Below, in pieces: positions 55,185 through 64,000 of a DNA stretch of 64,000 nucleotides. A program made the translations under genes and the position numbers. Within the stretch, counting starts at the first letter, position 1. Each line of letters starts with the position of its first letter. The DNA is from Thalassococcus halodurans (GTDB lineage: Bacteria; Pseudomonadota; Alphaproteobacteria; Rhodobacterales; Rhodobacteraceae): positions 124,001 through 188,000 of the forward strand of contig NZ_FNUZ01000004.1 in the NCBI RefSeq assembly GCF_900108225.1. Reading direction: 5' to 3'. Below the pieces are notes generated by a model that worked only from the letters and a program-made list of their open reading frames with translations, was not told the DNA's origin and made no database searches.

Positions 55185-57713
55185 TTATTCGCGGGCACGC
55201 AAGACCTGCGCAGGCCGTGCGGCCAATGGACGCCACGCAAAGAACAGACCTGCCAACAAAGTGGTCAACAGACCGCCCAGCACGATGCCAAAGGCGGATG
55301 GCCAGACGACGGCAAAGCTGGTTTCCATCAGGAAGGTCGACACAGCCCAGCCGCCCAGAACGCCTGCGACAATAGCCACGGCACCGGCCGCCGCGCCCAG
55401 CAGAGCAGAGCGCAAAGTGAAGCTGATCAGGATGCGTTTCCGGCTGGCCCCTAGGGTTTTCAGAATGGCGGCCTCATAGGTGCGGGCCTGTTCGCCTGCG
55501 GCTGCCGCCCCGATCAGAACAAGGAAACCGGTGAAGAGCGTTGCCGCCGCGCCCCAGCGCACCGCGCCTGCGACGCCGTCCAGCAGGACCGACACACGGT
55601 CGATTGCATCGCGCACGCTGATTGCGGTGATGTTCGGGAAGGCGCTGGCCACCTCGCGCAGAACGCGGGCCTCTTCCGCTGGATCCGCGTAGACGGTCGA
55701 GATGAAGGTATGCGGTGCCGCCTGAAGCGCATTTGCGTTCAGCGTCATGACAAAGCCCATGCCCGCGTTGGAAAAGTCGACCTCGCGGAACGATGTGATC
55801 GTCGCTGTGATATCTCGGCCAAGGATGTTGACAGTGATCTTGTCGCCCAATTCCAGCCCGATCTCGGCGGCTTCTTCGGCGGCAAAACTGACCTGCGGTT
55901 CACCAGTGTAATCCAAGGGCCACCATTCGCCCGCGACGACGTCTGTGTTGTCGGGCAGTGCGTTGGCATAGGTCACGCCACGGTCGCCGCGGATCACCCA
56001 GTGATCGCCGGCAACTTCGGTCGCGGGGATGCCGTTAATTTCGGTCACAACACCGCGCAGCATCGGCGCGCTTTCGATGCGGGACACGGCGCTGTCGGCG
56101 TTCAGGATCGCCAGATAGTCGTCCATCTGGTCTTTCTGGATGTCCACAAAGAAATAGGACGGCGCGACATCCGGCAGATCGCGGTTGATCGCCGATCGCA
56201 GGTTGCCGTCGATCTGGCCGATGGCGGCCAGAACCGACAGGCCAAGGCCCAATGACAGAACGACTGATGCTGCCTCTTCCCGTGGTCCGCCGATGGATCC
56301 CATCGCCCACCGCCAAGCGGGGCGACCGCGCATGGCTTTGACCGATTTGCGGGCGACGAAGCGGATCAGCATTGCGGCCAGCCCGAGGATGATCAAGGCG
56401 CCCAACAGGCCTCCTGCGGTCCAGAGCGTGATCAGCGCGTCGCCGGAAAACAGGATCGCGGTGCCCACGAGGATCGCGAGCAGGACCGCCGTCGCTAAGA
56501 TGTAGCGCGGGGCGGGCAACAGGCTGGCACCTGCCATCGCATCGCGGAACAGGGTGGCGGCGCGGACCTCATCGGTGCGGGCCAGTGGCCAGAGTGTGAA
56601 AAGAAGCGCGGCGAGAACGCCGTATATCGCGGCCTCGAACAAGGGTGCGGGGTGGATGCCGAACATGGCAGGCACCGGCAGTGAAGCTGTGATCAGCGGT
56701 GAAAATACCACAGGGATCAACGCACCTAGGATCAGGCCCAGCACAATCCCCACCAATGAAAGCGCACCGATTTGCAGGAAGTACGTTTGGAAAATCGTCG
56801 CGCGGCTGGCCCCCAAGGTGCGCAGCGTCGCGATGACGGATGTTTTGCGCGATAGGTAGGCGCGGACCGCAGCGGACACGCCGATGCCGCCAACGGCCAA
56901 GCCGGAAAGGCCAACCAGCACCAGAAACGCACCCATCCGGTCGACAAAGCGTGCTGTTCCAGGCGCACCATTCCGGCTGTCACGCCAGCGGATTCCGGTA
57001 TCGCGGTAGCGGTCTTCGGCCTCGGCCTTGATCGCGTCCAGATCGGTGCCTTCGGGCAGCAGCATCCGGTATTCGGTTTCAAACAGCGTACCCGGTTCCA
57101 AAAGGCCCGTACCGATCAGATCGGTCGTACGCACCATGGTGCGGGGGCCAAGACTGAACCCGCCGCCGGTGTCATCCGGTTCGGTTTCGATGACAGCGCT
57201 TAGATGAAAGTCCTTATCGGCCAGCTTGAACGTGTCGCCGGGGGCAATGCCCAGCCGGTCTGCCAGAAGCGGCGCCATAACCGCGCCGGGAAGCGCGTCG
57301 GTTCCGTTTAGGGCTTGGGGCAGTGGAATGTCCGGCGATAGCACCATGTCGCCTAGCAGGGGATAAGCGTCATCGACGGATTTGACTTGCGTCAGACCGC
57401 GTTCGGCGGTGTCGCCTTCGCCAACAACGACCATCGACCGGAAGTCGGTCACCTCGGACAGGGCCGTGGATTGGCTTTCTAGCCAAGCGCGTTCTTCGTC
57501 TGTGGCAAAGCGGTAGGTGAACTGCGCCTCGGCATCGCCGCCCAACAGAACGGCACCCTGATCGGAGAGACCCGCCTGAATGGCTGACTTGACCGAGCCG
57601 ACACCGGCAATCGCGGCCACGCCCAGCGTCAGGCAGGCGAGAAAAATCCGGAAGCCCTTGATCCCGCCCCGCAATTCACGGCGGGCAAATTTTGCGGCTG
57701 TCTTCAGGCTCAT
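55185..57713 (-). CDS. FtsX-like ABC transporter permease (YbbP type)
   Basis: An 842-residue ABC permease with the layout of YbbP-type exporters: two FtsX/MacB-type halves, each with a large periplasmic domain and a cluster of helices. Helices are visible at about 20-40 (FRIFLACLTLGVAAIAGVG), 255-280, 310-335, 350-375, 405-425 and 435-455, and again in the C-terminal quarter (RWGAAATLFTGFLVLIGAAAA, ALLGAAAGAVAIVAGVLGGW). It overlaps the ATPase gene by 4 bases. Family members work with a lipolytic enzyme of the TesA type in E. coli, and here such an esterase gene stands divergent next to the pair. Confidence 0.93.
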   Translation of the reverse strand: MSLKTAAKFARRELRGGIKGFRIFLACLTLGVAAIAGVGSVKSAIQAGLSDQGAVLLGGDAEAQFTYRFATDEERAWLESQSTALSEVTDFRSMVVVGEGDTAERGLTQVKSVDDAYPLLGDMVLSPDIPLPQALNGTDALPGAVMAPLLADRLGIAPGDTFKLADKDFHLSAVIETEPDDTGGGFSLGPRTMVRTTDLIGTGLLEPGTLFETEYRMLLPEGTDLDAIKAEAEDRYRDTGIRWRDSRNGAPGTARFVDRMGAFLVLVGLSGLAVGGIGVSAAVRAYLSRKTSVIATLRTLGASRATIFQTYFLQIGALSLVGIVLGLILGALIPVVFSPLITASLPVPAMFGIHPAPLFEAAIYGVLAALLFTLWPLARTDEVRAATLFRDAMAGASLLPAPRYILATAVLLAILVGTAILFSGDALITLWTAGGLLGALIILGLAAMLIRFVARKSVKAMRGRPAWRWAMGSIGGPREEAASVVLSLGLGLSVLAAIGQIDGNLRSAINRDLPDVAPSYFFVDIQKDQMDDYLAILNADSAVSRIESAPMLRGVVTEINGIPATEVAGDHWVIRGDRGVTYANALPDNTDVVAGEWWPLDYTGEPQVSFAAEEAAEIGLELGDKITVNILGRDITATITSFREVDFSNAGMGFVMTLNANALQAAPHTFISTVYADPAEEARVLREVASAFPNITAISVRDAIDRVSVLLDGVAGAVRWGAAATLFTGFLVLIGAAAAGEQARTYEAAILKTLGASRKRILISFTLRSALLGAAAGAVAIVAGVLGGWAVSTFLMETSFAVVWPSAFGIVLGGLLTTLLAGLFFAWRPLAARPAQVLRARE

Positions 57714-58402
57714 TCGGCGGCCTGCAGGGCTGCCTGGTCAATCGCGCCGTCGGTCAGGCGAATGACGCGGTCGCATTTATCGGCCAACTCGCGCGAGTGT
57801 GTGACCATGACCAAGGTCGCGCCATGCCGGTCGCGCAGACCGAACAGCAGGTCCATGATCGCTTCGCCGTTGGTGCCGTCCAGATTGCCGGTGGGTTCAT
57901 CGGCCAGCAGGATTTCAGGTCGCGGTGCGGACGCGCGGGCTAGGGCGACGCGCTGTTGTTCACCGCCCGACATCTGGGACGGGTAGTGATCGGCACGGGA
58001 CGCAAGGCCCACGGCCTTCAGTTCTTCTGCCGCGCGGTCGAACGCATCGTCTACGCCAGCCAGTTCCAAGGGCGTCGCCACGTTTTCCAAGGCGGTCATC
58101 GTCGGGATCAGGTGGAAGGACTGAAACACAACGCCCATGTGATCGCGGCGGAACCGCGCCAGCGCGTCTTCGTCCATCGCCGTCAGATCACGGCCAAGCG
58201 CGCTGACGGTGCCCGATGTCGCGCGTTCAAGCCCGCCCATGATCATCAGTAGCGAGGATTTGCCAGAACCAGACGGCCCGATCAGACCCAGAGTTTCCCC
58301 TTTTGTGACGTCCAGAGAGATGCCGTGCAAAATCTCGACAAGTCCGGCATTGCTTCTGAGCGACAAGGTCACATCTTTAAGGGTAAGAACGGTATCGGGC
58401 AT
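57710..58402 (-). CDS. ABC transporter ATP-binding protein (YbbA/LolD type)
   Basis: A 230-residue ATPase for the permease downstream. Walker A is LIGPSGSGKSSLLMIMGG (about residues 37-54), the signature LSGGEQ is replaced by MSGGEQQRVALARA (about residue 145), Walker B is EILLADEPTGNLDG (about 165) and the switch histidine is in VMVTHSRELADK. Its start is about 20 bases from the divergent esterase gene, so both share one control region. Translation is coupled to the permease. Confidence 0.95.
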   Translation of the reverse strand: MPDTVLTLKDVTLSLRSNAGLVEILHGISLDVTKGETLGLIGPSGSGKSSLLMIMGGLERATSGTVSALGRDLTAMDEDALARFRRDHMGVVFQSFHLIPTMTALENVATPLELAGVDDAFDRAAEELKAVGLASRADHYPSQMSGGEQQRVALARASAPRPEILLADEPTGNLDGTNGEAIMDLLFGLRDRHGATLVMVTHSRELADKCDRVIRLTDGAIDQAALQAAE

Positions 58403-58420
58403 AAAATGAGGATCCGGCAG

Positions 58421-59089
58421 ATGTTACGTTTATTCACATATGGGGCTTCAAATCGCCTGAGCAAGACGGCGCTGGCCCTGATTTTTTGCACAAGCGCCGT
58501 TGCAGCGGAACCTGTCGAGGTTGTGGCGTTGGGGGATTCCCTGACGGCTGGCTATGGTTTGCCGCAAGGTCAGGGCCTTGTGCCCAAATTGCAGGCATGG
58601 CTAGACGAACAGGGTGTCGACGCCAAGGTCGTGAACGCTGGCGTGTCAGGCGACACGACGCGCGGGGGGCTGTCGCGGGTGGAATGGTCTTTGTCTGATC
58701 AGTCCGATGCGATGATCGTGGCGCTGGGTGGCAATGATCTGCTGCGTGGCATTGATCCAACCAGTTCGCGCGACAACCTTGCTGCCATTCTGGACATTGC
58801 GGCCGCGCGCGACTTGCCTGTGTTGCTGGTCGGGCTTGAGGCGCCGTCGAATTACGGGGCCGGCTTTAAAGAGGCTTTCGACAGTATGTATGCAGACCTG
58901 TCACAGGAATATGACACGCTGTTTTTGCCCGATTTCTTTGAAGGGCTTCGCGTGAAGGGCGGAACCAACCTGCAAGACGTTCGGGAATTCATGCAGCCGG
59001 ACGGCATTCACCCCAATGCTGAAGGGGTCGAGAGGATCGTATCCGTGCTTGGGCCGCGCGTCGAAGAACTGGTCGAGCGGACGCAGTAA
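58421..59089 (+). CDS. Arylesterase / TesA-like SGNH hydrolase
   Basis: A 222-residue exported GDSL esterase. Signal peptide at about residues 10-29 (LSKTALALIFCTSAVAA). Catalytic blocks: ALGDSLTAGYGL (block I with nucleophile serine near residue 38), VALGGNDLLRG (block III) and DGIHPNAEG (block V with Asp and His). The ATG at 58421 has GAGGA 7 bases upstream and is preferred to ATG 58406. Its place beside the YbbA-YbbP-type exporter mirrors the ybbAP-tesA locus of E. coli, so a shared role in lipid or ester handling is likely. Substrate unknown. Confidence 0.93.
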   Translation: MLRLFTYGASNRLSKTALALIFCTSAVAAEPVEVVALGDSLTAGYGLPQGQGLVPKLQAWLDEQGVDAKVVNAGVSGDTTRGGLSRVEWSLSDQSDAMIVALGGNDLLRGIDPTSSRDNLAAILDIAAARDLPVLLVGLEAPSNYGAGFKEAFDSMYADLSQEYDTLFLPDFFEGLRVKGGTNLQDVREFMQPDGIHPNAEGVERIVSVLGPRVEELVERTQ

Positions 59090-59162
59090 TCCGTCGCTTG
59101 CTTTGCATTAATTGCTTCGCGGTTGGTTTGGCCGGGTTGCTTGTTTGATAACTTTGATGTGC

Positions 59163-59187
59163 AAAAAAGCCCGCACGATGGCGGGCT
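59163..59187 (-). terminator. Rho-independent terminator for the small membrane ORF
   Basis: On the minus strand AGCCCGC and GCGGGCT form a 7-base stem with loop CATCGT, followed by six T. It lies just after the stop of the small gene at 59215-59421 and supports that this strand is transcribed. Confidence 0.8.
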
Positions 59188-59214
59188 GATGTAAGCAGGC
59201 TTTGCGAAAATTCC

Positions 59215-59421
59215 TTAGGGTTTCGCGAGGCCGACCATTCCGTGGCAATCTTCATCGGAATTTGTCGACAGGGACAGCATTGCGCCCAGAACGCCAAATC
59301 CAAGGCTGATGGCTAGGTAAACACCAAAGCTTTGCAAAAATCCCAGATCAAACGCGGTCCAGCCAGCCAGAGCCGAAAGAGAACCTACGATGGAACCTGC
59401 CATGATCATTACCAATGCCAT
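59215..59421 (-). CDS. Small two-helix membrane protein, unknown
   Basis: A 68-residue hydrophobic protein. Two transmembrane segments are likely, residues 2-22 (ALVMIMAGSIVGSLSALAGW) and 29-50 (SFGVYLAISLGFGVLGAML), followed by a short polar tail with one cysteine. No family recognised. Support for a real gene: a terminator on the same strand directly after it, codon bias like the neighbours, and a free position between two other genes. The ribosome-binding site (AAAGG, 11 bases before ATG) is weak. Confidence 0.55.
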   Translation of the reverse strand: MALVMIMAGSIVGSLSALAGWTAFDLGFLQSFGVYLAISLGFGVLGAMLSLSTNSDEDCHGMVGLAKP

Positions 59422-59509
59422 TTGTCGTGCACCTTTGCATTAACCGCTTGTCCCCATCTCTAACGGTCATTGGGGCGGGAATGTGACAGGGGCTAGGCAA
59501 ATAAATGAA

Positions 59510-60679
59510 TTAAAATTTTGGAGCGCCGATCGGGGTTGCCGCCCGCATCAGTAGTCTTGGCATTTTAGTCAGTATCTTACGGGATATTTCGCTGTATTCG
59601 GTCTGGCCAGAAAGTAGCTGCATATAGGCGTTTTTCATGGTGGAAGACCGTTGAAATCCGTTCAAAAACGGCCGTCGAAGCGTCGGATTGAACAAAAGGT
59701 GCCGCAACTGTCGTGCTTGCCACATCGCCAGATGCAAGGGGCGCAGTTGGGCGCGATAGATCGAAAGCGCTGCCTCGGGGCGTCCTTCGTGTAGCGCTGT
59801 CTGCGCGGCATCCGCAGCCATCTTCCCGCTTTGCAGCGCAAAGGCGATGCCTTCGCCGGTGATCGGATCAACCAGCCCCGCGGCATCCCCAGCCAGCAGA
59901 ACGTGCGCCTTGCCGGGTTTTGTACGGGCGAAGCCGAAGGGCAGATATTGCCCCTTCACCTTTGGGGCGTCAGCGATGCCAAGGGTTTTCAGATAATGCA
60001 GCATGTCGCGCCGCATATCAGGGTTACGGGCATGGATGCCGCCAATCCCGATTGTGGTGCTGTCTGCCTTCGGAAACTGCCAGCCATATCCCCAGTTGGC
60101 CGCGCCGAAATCAATGCGCAGCGGCAGATCGGGGGAAAGGCCAACTGCTTCAACCTCAAGCGCGAAACCGATCTGGTCTGGTTCAAAGGCCTTGCCGAAC
60201 AGATGCCTAGCGACAAAGCTGTTCACCCCATCGGCGCCGATCAGCACAGGTGCGGTCAGAACGCTGTGACCCAGATTGACCCTGACCGGATCCGTCGACA
60301 GACCGGTGATGCGAGAGCCGGTAAAATCCTGCGCGCCTGCATTTATAGCCAGTTCGAACAGATGCGCGTCCAGCGACCGGCGCATTGTCAGGCGGAGGGG
60401 GGCAGGGCTGTGCAACTGCCCAAGCGGCGATCCGAAGGCGTAGAATTCGACGGCATCGCGCGCGACGTAGGGCGCGCCCAGATCGTTTTGTGCAAAAATC
60501 TGACGGTAAAGCCCCATGGCGCGCTCGGTAAACGCGCCGCCACACAGTTTGTCGCGGGGGAAGGGATGTTTGTCGATCAGCGCGACCTTCAGTCCGGATC
60601 GCGCCGCCCAACATGCAGCCGCAGAGCCCGAAGGCCCTGCGCCAATCACGATAAGGTCGAAATGTAAGGTCCGGTTCAC
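59510..60679 (-). CDS. Geranylgeranyl reductase family flavoprotein
   Basis: A 389-residue FAD enzyme of the geranylgeranyl reductase (ChlP/BchP-like) family. FAD motif GAGPSGSAAACWAARSG (residues 13-29), the family motif HPFPRDKLCGGAFTERAM near residue 38 with its cysteine, and the second FAD block VLLAGDAAGLVDPITGEGIAF near residue 260 are clear. Its C-terminus is shorter than in BchP. No bacteriochlorophyll genes are near, so a lipid or quinone side-chain reduction is as likely as pigment synthesis. It follows the L,D-transpeptidase by 7 bases on the minus strand, probably one transcript. Confidence 0.9.
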   Translation of the reverse strand: MNRTLHFDLIVIGAGPSGSAAACWAARSGLKVALIDKHPFPRDKLCGGAFTERAMGLYRQIFAQNDLGAPYVARDAVEFYAFGSPLGQLHSPAPLRLTMRRSLDAHLFELAINAGAQDFTGSRITGLSTDPVRVNLGHSVLTAPVLIGADGVNSFVARHLFGKAFEPDQIGFALEVEAVGLSPDLPLRIDFGAANWGYGWQFPKADSTTIGIGGIHARNPDMRRDMLHYLKTLGIADAPKVKGQYLPFGFARTKPGKAHVLLAGDAAGLVDPITGEGIAFALQSGKMAADAAQTALHEGRPEAALSIYRAQLRPLHLAMWQARQLRHLLFNPTLRRPFLNGFQRSSTMKNAYMQLLSGQTEYSEISRKILTKMPRLLMRAATPIGAPKF

Positions 60680-60686
60680 CCGTCCG

Positions 60687-61244
60687 TCAGACGACGGTCA
60701 CTTTGGTGCCGCGCGGAACACGGTCGTACAGGTCGATCACATGGTCGTTGATCATCCGGATACAGCCGTTGGACACAGACAGGCCGATGGTCGAGGGCTG
60801 TGTCGTGCCGTGGATGCGGAAGTAGGTGTCACGACCGTTCTGGAACAAATACAACGCACGAGCGCCCAGCGGGTTGCCGGGGCCACCGGGCTGGACATAG
60901 TCGTTGTCGACGAACTCGGTGTACTTGTGCGGATCGCGTTCGATCATGTCGTTTGTCGGACGCCATGTCGGCCATTCTTTTTTGACCTGAATGGTCGCGG
61001 TTCCGGTAAATTCCAGACCGGCCTTGCCCACGCCAACGCCATAGCGACGGGCCTGACCCGGGGCTTCGACGAAGTAGAGGAAATGCGCCTTGGGCGCGAC
61101 GATGATCTGACCTGCTTCAAGATCGGAGCGCACCTTAACGGTTTGCGGCATGAAGCGAGGTTTGACGGTAAATGCCAGCGCCGGTGATGCCAGTGTCACC
61201 GAAGCTGCGGCAGATGTAGCAAGAAAAGAGCGTCGGGAAAACAT
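60687..61244 (-). CDS. L,D-transpeptidase (YkuD), Tat-exported
   Basis: A 185-residue L,D-transpeptidase that cross-links peptidoglycan or attaches proteins. The N-terminus FSRRSFLATSAAASVTLASP is a twin-arginine (Tat) type signal with SRRSFL. The active site is HGTTQPSTIGLSVSNGCIRM split over residues about 140-158, with the catalytic Cys in SNGCIRM and the conserved His. Start at 61244 follows a GAG-containing site; 61256 would add four residues. In Rhodobacteraceae many YkuD proteins carry Tat signals, so this is expected. Operon with the geranylgeranyl-reductase-like gene. Confidence 0.93.
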   Translation of the reverse strand: MFSRRSFLATSAAASVTLASPALAFTVKPRFMPQTVKVRSDLEAGQIIVAPKAHFLYFVEAPGQARRYGVGVGKAGLEFTGTATIQVKKEWPTWRPTNDMIERDPHKYTEFVDNDYVQPGGPGNPLGARALYLFQNGRDTYFRIHGTTQPSTIGLSVSNGCIRMINDHVIDLYDRVPRGTKVTVV

Positions 61245-61489
61245 AGCGAGTCTCATATAATTTTAGCAGCCATCCTATTTTGCCGAGGTGTCCTCGGGAA
61301 TCAATGCACAGTCTGGTCAACTGTTTTTGAGTTGTTGCGGGGCAACATATACGAAGGCTGTGGTTTGTTTCGGGTTAAGGCGGTTATTTGCACAACGCGC
61401 GCCCTTCCATTATGGTTCCCGCATCTGCGTGAGCACCCGTCTGAGATACGGCCTCACTGAACCCATCCCCTGACTTGATTGGATACCTA

Positions 61490-61918
61490 ATGACCGACGT
61501 CAAAAGCGGTGACACCGTTCGCATTCATTACACAGGCACGCTGGCTGACGGCACGACCTTTGACAGCAGCGCAGGCCGTGACCCGCTGGAATTCACCGTA
61601 GGCTCGGGCCAGATCATCCCCGGTCTGGACAAGGCGCTGCCTGGCATGACCGTGGGTGAAAAGAAAAAGGTCGAGATTCCGGCAGACGAAGCCTATGGCC
61701 AGCCCAACCCCGACGCGATGCAGAAAGTCCCGCGTGAACACGTGCCCGCGGACATCCCGCTTGAGGTTGGCGGTCAGCTGCAGGTGCAGACACCCACAGG
61801 TCAGGTCATGCCCGTGACCGTGGCAGAGGTGACCGAAACCGAAGTGACGCTAGACGCCAACCACCCGCTGGCAGGCAAAGACCTGACCTTCGACTTCGAG
61901 GTCGTCGAGATCGTCTGA
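61490..61918 (+). CDS. FKBP-type peptidyl-prolyl isomerase, SlyD-like
   Basis: A 142-residue FKBP-type prolyl isomerase. The FKBP fold is split by an insert-in-flap domain as in SlyD: DTVRIHYTGTLADGTTFDSS (residues 9-28), VGSGQIIPGLDKALPGM then VPREHVPADIPLEVGGQ for the IF domain and a return strand LTFDFEVVEIV. No histidine-rich metal tail is present, unlike E. coli SlyD. ATG 61490 is used; 61475 adds five residues. A terminator follows. Expected cytosolic role: folding of client proteins. Confidence 0.95.
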   Translation: MTDVKSGDTVRIHYTGTLADGTTFDSSAGRDPLEFTVGSGQIIPGLDKALPGMTVGEKKKVEIPADEAYGQPNPDAMQKVPREHVPADIPLEVGGQLQVQTPTGQVMPVTVAEVTETEVTLDANHPLAGKDLTFDFEVVEIV

Positions 61919-61946
61919 TCTGTTTGCCCATTGTGGTGTGAGATTG

Positions 61947-61978
61947 AACCAGTCCCGTTTCGGGGCTGGTTTTTTTTG
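61947..61978 (+). terminator. Rho-independent terminator after the FKBP gene
   Basis: AACCAG-T-CCCG and CGGG-G-CTGGTT pair around a TTT loop, followed by eight T, 28 bases after the stop. Confidence 0.93.
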
Positions 61979-62169
61979 TTTGACAGGAGAGTGCGGCTGC
62001 GCTTCCTAGGGTTGTATTAATGCATCATTGTCTTGATGTGCGGCAGTTGTTGTAGAGAGCTTCTTGACCATAGACAGCGCCCTGTACCTATTCGCCAATA
62101 GGTTTCGCTCGGTTACGAGTGGTCTGTGCAACTATTTAATGAAGCTAGTTTATAGTAGGGAGTTTTACA

Positions 62170-62703
62170 TTGAAGCGTGCATCAGTTTTGAGCGTCTTTC
62201 TTTTCGGATTCTGTAGCCAAGCCTATGCATCAGACATAGCTGAAGACTTTTATGATAAATCCTATCTTCAGGTGGAGGCGTGTTTCGAAATTGATCCGGT
62301 CCAGCGTGAGCAATGCGTAATTTCCGGAATTCAACGATGCGAGAAAGCTCTGGAAAAAGTGCTTTTTCGTAATGGATTGGGGAGTCCGGGGGGAGGCGCT
62401 GTGTCACCGCGTGAATACTGTAACTTTATTGGTCTTGAGCGCGCAGACGAGCACCTGAATGCGGTTTATAACAGGATTTTGAAGCAAGGGCCGCTTATTG
62501 CGCACGACGAAACGGCTTTGCCGAATTTGCGCAGCGCTCAGAGGCTCTGGCTTCAGTTTTCCAGCGAATTGTGTTCCGAAGATAATATCGTTGGTTGGCA
62601 TGCGGGGGGCTCTGGCTGGGGAGCAGTTACCGCTGAGTGCACTACGCGCCTCTCGATTCAGCAAGCCGGTCATTTGGAGCGTTACTTCACAATCTCTGAT
62701 TGA
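62170..62703 (+). CDS. Secreted LprI-like (DUF1311) protein
   Basis: A 177-residue exported protein. The signal peptide covers residues 1-20 (SVLSVFLFGFCSQAYA). The C-terminal part resembles the lysozyme-inhibitor LprI/DUF1311 fold: ADEHLNAVYNRILKQ near residue 91, LRSAQRLWLQFSSELC near residue 119 and ECTTRLSIQQAGHLERY near residue 156, with several cysteines. The start is a TTG with AGGGAG 7 bases upstream. AT-richer than its neighbours, isolated, possible acquired gene. Inhibition of lysozyme is known for LprI, but here it is inference. Confidence 0.8.
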   Translation: MKRASVLSVFLFGFCSQAYASDIAEDFYDKSYLQVEACFEIDPVQREQCVISGIQRCEKALEKVLFRNGLGSPGGGAVSPREYCNFIGLERADEHLNAVYNRILKQGPLIAHDETALPNLRSAQRLWLQFSSELCSEDNIVGWHAGGSGWGAVTAECTTRLSIQQAGHLERYFTISD

Positions 62704-62762
62704 ATTTCTGCGGGCGAGGTCAGTGGCCGATACCTGATACCGAAGAAGGTTGATGATCAAGC

Positions 62763-62930
62763 ATGGACGACGCGCGCGGTGGCGATCCGGCCTATGAACT
62801 CCTCGATTTTTCCCAACCAAATCCGAAGGAGTCCAGCGCTTTAAGCCAAGCCCGACAAATCGCCGCCGCGTGGGCGCGCGTCGTCGATGCGCGGCGGCCT
62901 TCGGCCTTGATTCCGCGCTTTGGTCCTTAG
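62763..62930 (+). CDS. Possible small protein upstream of metG's end
   Basis: A 55-codon frame from ATG 62763 to TAG 62930 between the LprI-like gene and metG. It would encode a polar protein with LLDFSQPNPKESSALSQARQ and WARVVDARRPSALIPRFGP. Ribosome-binding site is weak (AAGG 14 bases upstream). A 9-base hairpin (62862-62870 with 62890-62898) lies within it. Could equally be chance in GC-rich DNA. Confidence 0.25.
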   Translation: MDDARGGDPAYELLDFSQPNPKESSALSQARQIAAAWARVVDARRPSALIPRFGP

Positions 62931-62941
62931 TCGATTAAGCC

Positions 62942-64000
<1,059 letters not shown>

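Noticed and set aside
61257-61489. Possible small RNA (several hairpins such as GTGAG...CTCAC) between L,D-transpeptidase and FKBP genes
   Set aside because: Short stems of this size are common; the region is the shared 5' leader of two divergent genes and no RNA family was recognised.

Overview
The window reads as chromosome of a marine-type alphaproteobacterium of the family Rhodobacteraceae (Roseobacter group). The indications are a gene transfer agent (GTA) tail cluster of the Rhodobacter capsulatus type followed by cysE, a pyruvate dehydrogenase E1-beta subunit with its own lipoyl domain, the cell-cycle regulator TrcR, an [Fe-S] photolyase of the PhrB class, an alphaproteobacterial LexA box (GTTC-N7-GTTC), and a GC-rich codon bias broken only by two short AT-richer islets. 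No tRNA, rRNA, CRISPR array or recognisable insertion sequence was seen.

Layout. 1-8.8 kb: the distal part of the GTA cluster, homologues of gp6 to gp15, one tightly packed plus-strand operon for connector, tail tube, tape measure, hub, peptidase and the large baseplate protein. 8.9-17.5 kb: central metabolism (cysE; pdhA-pdhB-pdhC on the minus strand; L-serine ammonia-lyase; rpiA; glutathione reductase with an unusual inserted loop). 17.5-21.6 kb: membrane proteolysis operon hflK-hflC-DUF2065, then a Do-family periplasmic protease starting with TTG. 21.6-25.4 kb: PG-binding lipoprotein, a dnaE2 (imuC) remnant that still has a LexA box, ferredoxin, FG-GAP protein, RNase T2, trcR. 25.4-31 kb: an AT-rich islet with a HEPN-like protein, a small carboxymuconolactone decarboxylase-like gene, the recombination/replication block dnaX-ybaB-recR, and a second islet with a PD-(D/E)XK-like protein. 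31-44.7 kb: ileS, an FAD monooxygenase, the translationally coupled ycjX-GNAT-ycjF operon, truA, SDR plus photolyase, a secreted MORN-repeat protein, nadE. 44.7-48.7 kb: thpR, soxR divergent from a VOC-fold gene with a SoxR operator between them, gltX, a gamma-glutamylcyclotransferase-like gene. 48.7-54.2 kb: an NsrR-like regulator broken by a G8 tract, then a tandem glycine riboswitch in front of gcvT-gcvH-gcvP; GcvT has a histidine-rich N-terminal extension. 54.2-64 kb: inositol-monophosphatase family gene, an FtsX-type ABC exporter pair divergent from a GDSL esterase, a geranylgeranyl-reductase family gene with an L,D-transpeptidase, an FKBP isomerase, an LprI-like secreted protein, and the C-terminal part of metG running off the end.

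How the genes work together: serine and glycine metabolism recurs (cysE consumes serine, sdaA deaminates it, the Gcv system cleaves glycine under riboswitch control), and redox control is represented by glutathione reductase, SoxR/VOC, NsrR-like and ferredoxin genes. The parts most worth a second look are the two islets flanking recR-ybaB-dnaX, the SOS-box-bearing dnaE2 remnant, the G8 frameshift in the NsrR-like gene, the His-rich GcvT tail, and the glutathione reductase insertion. I did not find a clearly undescribed multi-gene system; the two islet genes are the best candidates for unknown function, and their functional calls are inference from motifs.
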